Shown piece by piece: positions 11,430-21,510 of a stretch of 64,000 nucleotides of DNA. The notes under the pieces are model-generated. The model saw only the letters and a program-made list of their open reading frames with translations, did no database searches and was not told the origin of the DNA. The translations under genes and the position numbers were made by a program. The stretch lies in assembly GCA_030549775.1 (NCBI GenBank), contig CM060178.1:64470896-64534895 (forward strand), in the 5' to 3' direction. Every line of letters begins with the position of its first letter. Position 1 is the first letter of the stretch. Source of the stretch: Tamarix chinensis (Eukaryota > Streptophyta > Magnoliopsida > Caryophyllales > Tamaricaceae).

Positions 11430-12990
11430 TGATATTTATAATTTATACATTAATACATTATATAGTTATTTTTATTATCATATTTGTTTTATAAAATTAT
11501 ATTTTTTTTAAGTAAAAAAATATTTGAAGTAATCAAATATAATACTATTAAAACTTATAAATATCTATATTATTTTATTTACCTTGTAAAAATAAAACAC
11601 ATATAATATTCTTATTTTATTCATCTTTACTAGTAATATTATGATGATATCTAATATATACAATATAATAAATGATAATTATACATTATAGTATTGCTAT
11701 GATCACCTTTATTTTATAAAATTATCCATTTTTGTAAGAAACCAAATATTTTAAGTAATCAAATAAATATAATATATGATAAACATCTAATATTTTTACT
11801 TTTAAAACTTATGAATATTTTAAGAAATCAAATATAATATTGTTAAAACTTATAAATATCTTCATTATTTACCCTTATAAGACTAAACGCATATAATATT
11901 ATTATTTTATTTATCTTTACTAGTAATATTATAATTATATCTAATATATACAATGTAATAAATGATAATTATACATGGTATAGTTTTGTTTGGCTCACCC
12001 CTTTTTTTTTGTAAAATTATCTTTTTTTTTTAAGTAATCAAACATAATATTGTTAAAACTTACAAATATCCTCATTATTTACCCTTGTAGAAATAAAACA
12101 TATATAATATTCTTATTTCATTTATCTTTACTAGTAATATTATAATTGTATTTAATATATACAATATAATAAATGATAATTTTACATTATATAGTATTGT
12201 TATGCTCACCTTTATTTTATAAAATTACCCCTTTTTTAAGTAACCAAATATTTTAAGTAATCAATTAAATATAATATATGGTAAACATCTAATATTTTGA
12301 CCTGTAAAAGTCATAAATATTTTAAGTAATCAAAGATAATATTGTTAAAACTTATAAATATCTTTTTATTTATCTTTGTAAAAATAAAACACATATAATA
12401 TTCTTATTTCATTTATCTTTAATAGTAATTTTATGATTGTCTCTAATATTTACAATGTAATAAATGATAATTATACATTGTATAGTCATGTGCCTATGCT
12501 CATCTTTATTCTATAAAATTATATTTTTTAAGTAATCAAATATTTTAAGTAATCAAATAAATATAATATATGATAAACATCTAATATTTTTACTTGTAAA
12601 ATTTATAAGTATTTTAAGCAATCAAATATAATATTGTTAAAAATTATAAATATCATTATTATTTACCTTTGTAAAAATAAAACACACATAATATTCTTAT
12701 TTCATTTATCTTTACTAGTAATCTTACGATTGTCTTTAATATTTCAATGTAATAAATGATAATTATACATTGTATAGTCTTGTTTTGATCATCTTTATTT
12801 TATAAAATTATCTTTTTTTAAGTAATTAAATATTTTAAGTTATCAAATAAATTATAATCAATGATAAATATATTTATTAGATTCAATGATGCAATATTTT
12901 TTATTATTAAAATTTATAAATATCTTTACTATTTATTTGTGGAATTAAAGCGCATTTAATATTTTTAATTCTTTTATCTGTATGATTTTC
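11430..12990. repeat. About 291-bp tandem array inside the hAT element
   Basis: The phrase CTTATTT(C/T)ATTTATCTTTACTAGTAAT recurs at 11,611, 11,902, 12,112, 12,403 and 12,696. The periods are 291, 210, 291 and 293 bp. A sixth diverged copy lies near 12,960. Each unit also carries AAATGATAATTATACATT.TATAGT and TAAGTAATCAAAT segments. The 210-bp unit is an internally deleted version. Confidence 0.85.
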
Positions 12991-13029
12991 TGTCTCTAAT
13001 ATTTACGATTTATGAAATTATAATTGCCT

Positions 13030-13535
13030 GGACTCAAATTTGACTCAACTCATCAAAACTCGACCCAACCCGACCCATCAAGTTAACCCGTAACTAATCG
13101 AATCCAGCCCATCGAATTATATGAAATAAATCTACCCATCAACTTAACTTGAAACAACTCTGACACAGCAGGATCAACTCGTCATAATACATGAAATGAT
13201 TTGAACGGATCGAAGCCACCTACTCATGTGAACTAGAAAATAACCTGAAACTAACCCGATCCTACTAGTTAAGTTAACCCGAAATGACCTGAATCCGAGT
13301 TTTCTTAACTCAAACCTGAAAATTAAACCAAAATGATCCGACCCAATAAGTTGACCCGAAATGATTTGACTTGGAACCAACTCGACCCAAATAAGGCAAT
13401 GATCTGAAATGACCTGAACCCGAAATGACATGACCCGACTCGACCTACAACCGACCCTTCAAAAGTTAAATGACCCGAAATGACGTGACCTGATAATGAC
13501 CCGACCCAACCCCGACCCACCCGACCTAATTGCCA
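13030..13535. repeat. hAT right subterminal ACCCGAC repeats
   Basis: About 500 bp of degenerate ACCCGACC / AACCCGAAATGACC words just inside the right terminus. The motif is on the same strand as in the left block, so the two blocks are directly repeated rather than inverted. Confidence 0.75.
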
Positions 13536-13541
13536 CCTCTA

Positions 13542-13549
13542 GGTGCTGC
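13542..13549. repeat. hAT target-site duplication, right copy
   Basis: GGTGCTGC, identical to 6,283-6,290. Host sequence resumes with TCATTTCCACG. Confidence 0.85.
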
Positions 13550-14002
13550 TCATTTCCACGAGTAAAAGACCTTGATTATTGTGTGTAGGTCTTAGAAGAA
13601 CCGCTAGATGACTATGATGCTAATGATGCACTATGTGGGGATGAGTGATCTTTATTTGTAATGGGTGTTTGAGTGAAGAGTAATGTTATTCGGTTGATGT
13701 ATTTACCCAAATACCTATTTGGACCCTTTGATCCATGGAATCCCTTATTTTGTACTTTGTTTATTGTAATTTAGAGTTAATTTCCAAATTCATATCGTTG
13801 TTTCTTATATTTTCAAACTCATATTATTGTTTCTTCTATTTTTAATTTTCTTATTTTACTATGAATGATTTTAGACTTGTGATTGATGTAGGAATGGTTG
13901 AGTAAACCAAACTAATGTCAATTAAAGAAATAATCCCCAATATTTTACTTATATGCTTATGCTGTAAAATAAATTTTTTTTGTAGTAAAATTGGGGTATT
14001 AC
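13550..14002. other. Right flank of the hAT; no gene seen
   Basis: AT-rich, no coding signal. Read antisense, its right edge at about 14,002 begins TGTAATACCCCAATT, an LTR-start-like sequence that abuts the gag remnant. Confidence 0.4.
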
Positions 14003-14385
14003 ATAACATCACTAGAAACACCATTTATTTTAAAAGTATTACAGGTTTCAATAAAAGTAGCAATATGAGCATGTGGGTCATCATTAAGTGTACCTTCAAA
14101 TTAGACTAAGTTTTGTACCATCTTAATGCTAGCAGGCTTGATCTTAAGATTATATGCTTCAACTGCTGATCTTCTAATACTTAGTCCTGAATTTGATTTA
14201 TTAGGGGTAGTATAATCTTTTAATGATCTTACAACTTGTTGCAGTTCATTTTGCTCCTTGTGAGCCATTTTTTAATTTTGTTTATTCACGGCGACAATAA
14301 ACTTTAAATGTGCCATTGATTTACAAAACTTTCTTTCAATCATTGGATCTAAGGTTACCAATTCACTAGAATTGCTTCAGGTCAT
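14003..14385 (-). pseudogene. Ty3/gypsy gag fragment
   Basis: Antisense translation gives ELVTLDPMIERKF, a stop, then from the ATG at 14,268 MAHKEQNELQQVVRSLKDYT, then SIRRSAVEAYNLKIKPASIK, a TAG stop, and FEGTLNDDPHAHIATFIETC followed by NTFKINGVSSDVM. The FEG..NDDP..H...F.E.C.T.KINGVS pattern is the conserved retrotransposon gag segment of plant Athila-like Ty3/gypsy elements, which builds the virus-like particle. It stops abruptly at 14,003 where a TGTAATACCCC sequence starts. Two in-frame stops make it dead. No pol sequence is attached. Confidence 0.75.
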
Positions 14386-14399
14386 ACACTAGTTACTTG

Positions 14400-15880
14400 T
14401 ACTAAAACAATAATACCAAAGACCAAGAAAATCAAGGAAATTTAGAAGATAAAATAAAAGATAAATAAAATAAATAAAATTTTTCCTAGATCAAGATTTA
14501 AATTTTGGAGTCTAGGGTTATTAGATTAGTTCCCAGCAACGATGTAATAACTTGATATTCACCAAATATACTTATCAACAAGTATACTGGTCACAAGTAA
14601 TATAAGGCACAATAAGTACCTGATTCAACATAAACTAAATAAAAACACAAAGACTCTAATCATAGCTAGGTGATTGAAATCAAACTAATAACTAATTAAT
14701 TCTAAATTGATAATTTTATTCAATTAAATTAAGATAAAATGGAATCAAATAATTTATCAATTAATAAAAACTATGAAGAAATCTGGACCCACCACTATCC
14801 ACTTATAATGACTAATTAATTAATTATTCAATTTTTTCAGCTACTAACTAATGTAATGGGAATATCTAACTAACATACTATCTCAAGCTATGCAGTCTTA
14901 TTGCCAATTATTACTCCTTTTATCTCTAGTCAAAATGATTTGAATAAAAGACGATGATTTAGGTCTAATTAATTATTTACCATTTCTATTGTTGTAAAAA
15001 TCAACCAATTATTTTTAAAATCCATTCAATAACTATTTATACTATTTCACCTACTGTGGCGAATAAACCGTCTCATCTTTTCTCCACTTGTTAAATGGCA
15101 ATTAAAGGTAATCAGTATATTAATCAAACATAATCTTAGATAATAGCATAAAACAAATAGAGTGTTATATTAATTAAGTAATCAATTAATCTATCAACAT
15201 AAAAAATAAGATTTTACCATATCTTTAGTAAAATAAAATTAGAATATAATATTAAATAAATAAAAATAATCAAATTAAATAAATTACTTAAATTATAAAT
15301 AAAATATTAAATTTAAAAATATTAAAATATAAAATTATAACACTTCAAATTTAAAATTAAAATCAAATAAATAATACTATACTCACCTGACACAATATTA
15401 ATTTTTTTTCTAGCTCCGTCACTCCTCTTCCTTTTTTCTTTTTTTTCTTGGGCTTCTTGCCCTTTCTTTTTTCTCCTACCTTCACCCTTTCTCTTATTTC
15501 TCATTTCTCTCTTTTCAGCCGTCCTCTCTCTCGGGCTTTATGCCCTTCTCCTCTTTTTTCATTTCTTATTTTTTTCGTCCGACTGTCTCTTATATATGTA
15601 TATATTGATTTAAGCTCTAGTACAAACTACTATTTAAAATACAAATGTAGGACCCATTAATCACTGTTAGATCTAGAAGATTTATGGATTAATATTAAAA
15701 TAAATTTAGATTATATAGTTACTAAATCATGATCATTGATTAAATACTAATCTAATGGTTAAGATTGGTCTATATATATATTTATGTGTCGTTCTTCTCT
15801 TTTGTGTTTTTTATTTTCTTTCGGCCCACAAGCATTTACTTTTTTTTTTCTTTTTCTTGATTTCTTACTTCATACATATA
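14400..15880. other. AT-rich DNA, no gene recognised
   Basis: Contains a pyrimidine-rich tract (about 15,405-15,600, on the + strand) that yields opposing low-complexity frames, and an AT-rich part with a (TA)n run at 15,874-15,890. The truncated CACTA element begins at that run. Confidence 0.5.
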
Positions 15881-15889
15881 TATATATAT

Positions 15890-16950
15890 GTACATTCTAA
15901 GAAATTGTGAAGAAGTTCAACCATTTTATGAGTAAGTGAGATTATTTTAATTTATATAGAATACACAATATGTAGCAAGGGCTACAAAGATTAATAATTG
16001 CTCTTTATGATAGGGAGTATATGAATGACAATGAAGGACAACTTGTTGCTTTTGTTAAATGGTTTGAAAAAAGAGTAAGTGAACTTATAATCTATATGAA
16101 GTAAATAATATATATATTATAGTAATAATGTATGTCTTACGTTATTTCTTTTAATTTTTATGTAATATAGATAACAGAGTTGAGAGATGCTGGGGATGAA
16201 AGGATTACAGATGAAATATTATGTCTAGCTCGAGGTCCAATGAGGAGTGTGCTTACATATGAGGGATATATTGTGAATGGTTTTAGATTTCATACAAGAA
16301 AGCGCCAAAGAAGAAGGAAGACACAAAACAGTGGAGTAATGGTAAAAGGAGATGATGATAGTGGAGGTGTGGATTTTTACGGGTTACTAGAGGAGGTGAT
16401 TGTGTTGGAATACGACCCTATCAAAAATTATGGTAGTCCTACTACCATTATTTTTAGATGTGAATGGTTCAATGTATGGGATAAGAGGATGGGGGTAAAG
16501 AGAGATGATAAATATGGAATTACCCTTGTTAATGTTAACAGTAGGTTAAGATATAATGAGCCTTTTGCGCTAGCCTCTCAAGTAGGGCAAGTTTTTTATG
16601 TAAAGGCCCATAAAGAACCTCAGTGGAGGATAGTTGTCAAAACAAGTCCTCGAAATCATTTTGATTTTCCTATTATTGACGGCATTGATGATGATAGTGA
16701 ACCTTCAAATTCAAATTGGGAGAATGAGATGACTACTACGATTTCTGATATGCAAGATTTAAATTGGGATGAAATTCCTTTGGTACGTGATGATACTGAA
16801 CCTGATTTAGTTGATATTTGTGACATTGAAAGGGCTATGAATAATGAGGAGGAGGACGAGGAGGAGGAGGAGGAGGAGGAGGAACTCGAAGATGAAAATG
16901 GTGAAGTTAATTACTATTCAGATTTAGAATCAGATGAAGATATTGTATGA
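15890..16950 (+). pseudogene. TNP2-type transposase, C-terminal exons only (DUF4216)
   Basis: TNP2 is the large CACTA transposase. Only its end survives. A first piece (about 15,890-15,931) reads YILRNCEEVQPFYE, resembling the segment after the DUF4218 domain, with GTAAGTG next to it. A second exon (about 15,977-16,074) ends KWFEKR at GTAAGTG. The last exon (16,171-16,950) follows ATATAG and encodes ARGP, a VNGFRFHTRKRQRRRKTQNS segment, then FRCEWF and VFYVKA, the DUF4216 pattern. It ends in an acidic tail with a long Glu run encoded by GAG repeats (about 16,845-16,880). The DUF4216 exon is open to TGA at 16,950. The 5' two thirds of the gene is absent, so no active transposase can be made. 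A TnpA-type gene follows 130 bp downstream. Confidence 0.85.
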
Positions 16951-17081
16951 TATTATTTTAGTTTTCCTTCAAAGTCGAAGGTGATGGTGATAAATTTCCA
17001 AATGATATAACTATTGTATCCTAATTTATTTAATTAGCATATCAATCAATTTATTTTATTGTTGTTGGATTTTACAGGTTA

Positions 17082-19087
17082 ATGGCATCTAATCTTTCAT
17101 CATCACAAGCTATGGTGCATTTAAATCAGGAGACTTCACCGGATGGTCATGATGAGCGATCTGACAACTTAGCCAATCCTATGACATATAGGCAACGCCG
17201 TCGGTTGCAACAATCACAAAGGACAGGTTTGTGTTAAGAATGCCTATTTTTCTATAATATATTTTTTAATTATATATTTCTTGTACATATTTATCATTAT
17301 TGGTTGAACCAATATACTTGTGTGATGTAGGGCCAAAGCGGGGGTCCACTCGTGGGAAAAAATATTTTAATTCACGGTTAAATGACCACACTACAAAGCC
17401 ATATGCTAAAATCACCGAAGAAATGAATAGAATTGTAGGCACTGATGCAAACCAGTTCATCACAGAGTTGGGAGTGTGGGTGAAAAATTATTGTCCTCTT
17501 GATTCACGGTAAACCTTAGTTGAAATGATTCTAATTCTATTTGCACATGTCTATTTTTGACAAAACTTTCTTATCAATTGTATTTTTTTTGGAATATTTA
17601 ATTATATGTGTAGAAATTGGAAATATATGGATCCTACCGCGAAAGAAAGACTTTTCAATAAGATAAAGGTAAAATTTAAAGCTAATGTTTTAGTTTTGCA
17701 TATTAGTTACATGTTTTATTTTGTTCATAACCAATTGATTGCTTTGATATTAATATATTGTTTAGGCTGAGTGGACACTTCCAGAGGGTAGTCATGTTGA
17801 CAAAGCATTATCTATGCAATGTCAAATTTTGTATAGACAATGGCGTTTCAGGCTAAAAGAGAGATATTTTAATGGATTTTCAACGTCACAAGCTATTGCA
17901 AACCGACCTCAAACAATAAATGCTACTGTATGGAGGTGGTTAGTGGTGGACTTTTGGGGTTCGTCTAAGCAAAAGGTTCTACTATTTAATTTTTTTTTAA
18001 AGTTTCTGATGACAAGTATTTCCACTCTAATTTATAAATTTAGTTTATTTGATGGATATGCATTGGCTAATGAGATGCAAAAGAGTTATGAAATCATTAA
18101 TTTTCATTTTTTTTTCACATATAGCATATTAGTGAAGTGAATCGTAGAAATAAATCAAGACAAATTGAAATTCCTAGGAATGGAGGAAAGTCAACAGCGC
18201 GCTATCTTCATGAAATTGTAAGTATATTAATGAAATTTTTTTGATTTTTTTTTCTATTTTTGTTGCTACTACTATTGTTCTATCAAAAATACAAAGGTTG
18301 GTCAATTCTATATATTTGTATATGAAAAGTATTACAATAGAATAAACTATTATTGTTAAAGCAAAGGCTTATTTCTTTCAGTTAAATATTCACATGGATT
18401 TATTATATGTAGGAACATCAACCATCAAAAGAGCCTTCTATTATAGCTGAAAATGCTGATGAGTCGATTGAGGAGCCTGAGCAAGAACCAGATTATATTA
18501 GATTATGGGAAAAGACCAAAAGGTGTGTCAGATATGAAGAAGTATGTAAATATAAGTTAATTTAAACAAATTTGAAAGGTTTTTTATTATTTATTTTATA
18601 TTATTATAGGAAAAAAGATGGTACATGGGAAGATGGTGCATATGCAAAATACCAAAAGTTGACTGAACTTCACGCTAAGCAGAAGGAGTTGTATGGAGTT
18701 GATAATCTTAGTGTGAAAGAAGCATATACCCAGGCATTTGAGCATCGTTCTGGCTATATTAGAGGGCTAGGAGCTGGACCTATGCCTTTAAGGAACAAAA
18801 AGGATAATGAAATTGAGGCTAGCCTTCGTCAACAAATTGAGGAGCTTAAACATTCAAATGCCTTAAGGGAGGAAAATTTAAGGCTCGAAATGGAAAAGAT
18901 GAAGGAAATTGCTGAAGAAAGAGAGAGAAAGTTAAGAGAAGAAGTGGAGGAACGAGAAAGGAAACTTAGAGCAGATGCTGATAAGGCCACGCAGAAGCTG
19001 AAGGCCGAAATGATGCAAGTTGTGAGAGATCAAATTGCAAGCTTTCTAGGAACACAACAATCTTCACAACTCACTAAATTAGTATGA
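17082..19087 (+). CDS. TnpA-type CACTA protein (plant transposase Ptta/En/Spm family), 7 exons, 422 aa
   Basis: In CACTA elements this protein binds the subterminal repeats and assists TNP2. I place exons at 17082-17226, 17331-17508, 17614-17668, 17766-17975, 18125-18217, 18413-18522 and 18610-19087. Every intron has GT..AG borders and all phases join, giving 1,269 nt with one terminal TGA. The ATG at 17,082 is the first after an upstream TTTACAG. The protein has a Ser-rich start, a basic QRRRLQQSQRTGPKRGSTRG segment (about residues 40-59), a central PF03004-like domain (ELGVWVKNYCPLDSR, NWKYMD, LYRQWRFRLKERYF, WRWLVVDFWGS, then NRRNKSRQ), a DGTWEDGAYAKYQKL motif (about residue 266 on) and a long C-terminal coiled coil (about residues 335-405). 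The gene appears intact, in contrast to its neighbours. Expression is unproven; exon calls are from splice signals and homologue-like structure. Confidence 0.85.
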
Positions 19088-19089
19088 GG

Positions 19090-19830
19090 TATATTTAATC
19101 CATTCAAAATTTCCCATTATTAATGGTTTGAACGTTAGAACTCTGCACTATAAGTGTGGACAAATTATGGAACTAAAATTTGTAGTTTGTGCCAATGTTA
19201 GACATGTGATATTCATTGTCTTGAAATTGAGATGGATGACTTTTTGCATCAGGTATTCTAACTATACTATTTGTTCTCTTTTACAGCTGGGAGTTCTAAT
19301 TGGACTTAGAAAATGACAAAGACTTTCAGAGGCAAGGAACTTTTTTGGACTTATGAATGTAAGTTAGTTCTTGTATTCATTTTTATAATATGGCTTACAA
19401 CTTTTTTTAATTAAAGGGAATTGGAAAATTATAAATAGATACCATTGCATATCTCTTTATAATCTTAATCTATATTTTTTTATTTCATGAATTGCAGATT
19501 AACTTGAAGCATATTTTGTGACGTTGCAATATACTTGATGAAGCTAAGTATGCAGAACTATAGATAACATCATCCATTTTTTGGTGGTCCTTCAAGCTAG
19601 ATAGCATAATTGATTTTTATGATACCCATTAGGCATGACTTTTTCCAATTTGTATATTGCAGTATCATATACTTTGAAATTGGAATGACATTTGTTTTTG
19701 GACAATGATATCGTAATCTATGCATGGTTTGAATGATATATGATTTTACAGGGTAATGAAATATGGTGGAGTATCTATATGAATGATACTGTATTACAGG
19801 ATGATCTATTATTATGAATACATAATACAG
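19090..19830. other. CACTA 1 noncoding 3' region
   Basis: AT-rich DNA between the TnpA-type stop codon and the subterminal repeats. It has no domain-bearing frame and presumably contains the 3' untranslated region. Confidence 0.5.
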
Positions 19831-19919
19831 GTCTTTGGGCTACAAAATATTTTTGTAGCTTGGAAGAAAGGCTAGGAATTGATTTTGTTGCAAAACAAGT
19901 AATAGGGCCACAAATGAAA

Positions 19920-20276
19920 CAACTTCGTCGCACAAAAGTGGGTTTAGGCAACAAAAAATATTTGTTGCACAAAAGAGGTTTAGGGCGACAAAACATATGT
20001 GTCGCACAAAAGAGGTTTAGGGCAACAAAATATCTACGTCGCACAAAAGAGGCTTAGGGCGACAAAACATATCCGTCGCACAAAAGAGGTTTAGGGCGAC
20101 AAAAAATATTCGTTGCACAAAAGGAGATTTAGGGCAACAAAATTTTCTTTTCGTCGCCCTAAGCAAGGGCAACGGGCTTATGGCGACGAAATTGTGACGA
20201 AATTTTTTTGTCGCCCAAACTTTGTTTTGTTGGGCAACGAAATAATTTGTTGCCCAAAGTAATATTTCTTGTTGTG
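19920..20276. repeat. CACTA 1 right subterminal repeat array and terminus
   Basis: About six units of roughly 37 bp, each reading CACAAAAGAGGTTTAGGGCGACAAAA then TAT..GTCGCA, run from 19,930 to about 20,140. They are followed by inverted versions (TTCGTCGCCCTAAG, TTTTTTTGTCGCCCAAA). These are the expected TnpA-type binding sites. The terminus TTTCTTGTTGTG ends at 20,276. Confidence 0.85.
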
Positions 20277-20875
20277 ATAGTACCTATAAAATAAAATTAA
20301 AGGTATATTAATTAATTTTATAAAATTAATTTAAATTGTTATTTTTTTCATTCTAAGATATATTTTTAAATTAATGCTTAGATTAAAATACGACAAATTG
20401 TAAAAATTATAAGAAAATTAATTATAATTTTTTAATTAATTAACTATGAAATGATTATAAATTAAAAAAATATAAATAATATAAATAATTTCTCATATTA
20501 TAAAAATAAATAACTAAAAATTTAAAATAAAAAAATATAAAACACGTCAAAATATGTCTTCGTCAATATCTTCAGCAGTTGCACACGCAGCAGTGGCATT
20601 TTTTCTGCTGTAATGGCAAATATATAAATACAATCTCTTTATAAAGATCTTACAATTAGGTTCTATAAAGGAAGACACTGTTTCAAGACAGCATTTATTA
20701 CGTCTACACCATGCCTGAGTCTAAATTTCCTACACCAGAAAAAAGATCTGCGGGGGGACTGTACTTGTACAAACATATTAAAAGACAAGCCGGCACACAT
20801 CACCTTCTGTCATGCTTTATATTCAGAAGTGAAGCTTTAAATTAAGATGTAATATTATGTCGATATTTTTTATAG

Positions 20876-21004
20876 TACGCTACAAAAGATGTGTTAGTCT
20901 TTGTGGCTATGACTAAGGGATCTGAAAGCGGTATTTTCTGTGGGTCTTCAGAAGATGTGTTAACCTACAAGAAGCTAATAGAGGTGAAGCTGAGTACATT
21001 ATGA
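20876..21004 (+). pseudogene. Exon-like open segment between the two CACTA elements
   Basis: After an acceptor-like TTTTTTATAG at 20,866-20,875 the frame YATKDVLVFVAMTKGSESGI, then FCGSSEDVLTYKKLIEVK, runs 42 codons to TGA at 21,004. The composition and splice signal look like a terminal exon of a host gene rather than transposon coding sequence. I do not recognise the family. No upstream exon could be defined to the left, where CACTA 1 ends at 20,276. It may be a gene remnant. Confidence 0.35.
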
Positions 21005-21189
21005 CCTCACCCACACCCAGTCAGAGATGAGATTCAATATAAGGTGTTGGCTTTCTATTTCTGACAGTATGCTGTTGGGAGGGTAAAAAAATACTTGCTC
21101 AATAGTTTGCCTGTGCTGTCAACCTGCTCACTGAAAATGTAAACTGAGTATTATCTCTTATCTACCATCCACTACCACTACAGTAAATA

Positions 21190-21510
21190 CAGATATTAGC
21201 GACGGTTATTTTCCCTTTAGGGACGATTCTTAACCGTCGCTAATGTTTTACTGACGGTTTACATAACCGTTCCTAAACGAAGCGTTATTCGCGACGGTTT
21301 TTGTAAGCGTTGGTAAAATTTTTTTAGCAACGGTTAATAACTGTCCCTAAAACAATATTTTCTTATTTTTATTAATTTCATTTATTTAGCGACGGTTATT
21401 AACCGTTCCTAATTTTTTTAGCGACGGTTATTAACCGTTCCTATTTTTTAGCAACGGTTTATAACCATCACACAGGTATTTACCGATGGTTAATAACCGT
21501 CGCAATAGTG
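21190..21510. repeat. CACTA 2 left subterminal repeats
   Basis: At least ten copies of TTAGCGACGGTTATTAACCG and inverted or diverged forms (AACCGTTCCTAA, GCAACGGTTAATAACTGTCC). Many are themselves palindromic around ACGGTTA-TTAACCGT. Confidence 0.85.

Larger units (their letters stand above)
6291..13541 (-). mobile_element. hAT DNA transposon, complete, 7,251 bp
   Basis: The element starts TAGAGTTAACAA and ends, read from the other strand, TAGAGGTGGCAA; nine of the first twelve bases agree. It is flanked by perfect 8-bp duplications (GGTGCTGC). The TAGAGGTGGCAA-type end is typical of plant hAT elements. Inside are a decayed antisense transposase (7,545-9,812), ACCCGACC-rich subterminal blocks at both ends, a 147-bp array, a GC-richer island and an array of about 290 bp. 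The transposase has several stops, so this copy could move only if supplied in trans. Confidence 0.88.
15885..20276 (+). mobile_element. CACTA (En/Spm) transposon 1, left-truncated
   Basis: The right end is TTTCTTGTTGTG at 20,265-20,276, the reverse complement of a CACAACAAGAAA terminus, preceded by an array of subterminal GGGCGACAAAA / CGTCGCAC repeats. Inside, on the + strand, are the 3' exons of a TNP2 gene and a complete TnpA-type gene, the standard CACTA order. I find no left terminus or matching subterminal repeats. Recognisable TNP2 coding begins only at about 15,890, right beside a (TA)n run, so the left part including most of TNP2 is missing. No 3-bp target duplication can be assigned. 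Confidence 0.8.

Noticed and set aside
20277..20279. 3-bp target duplication for CACTA 1
   Set aside because: The left end is missing, so no partner triplet can be tested.
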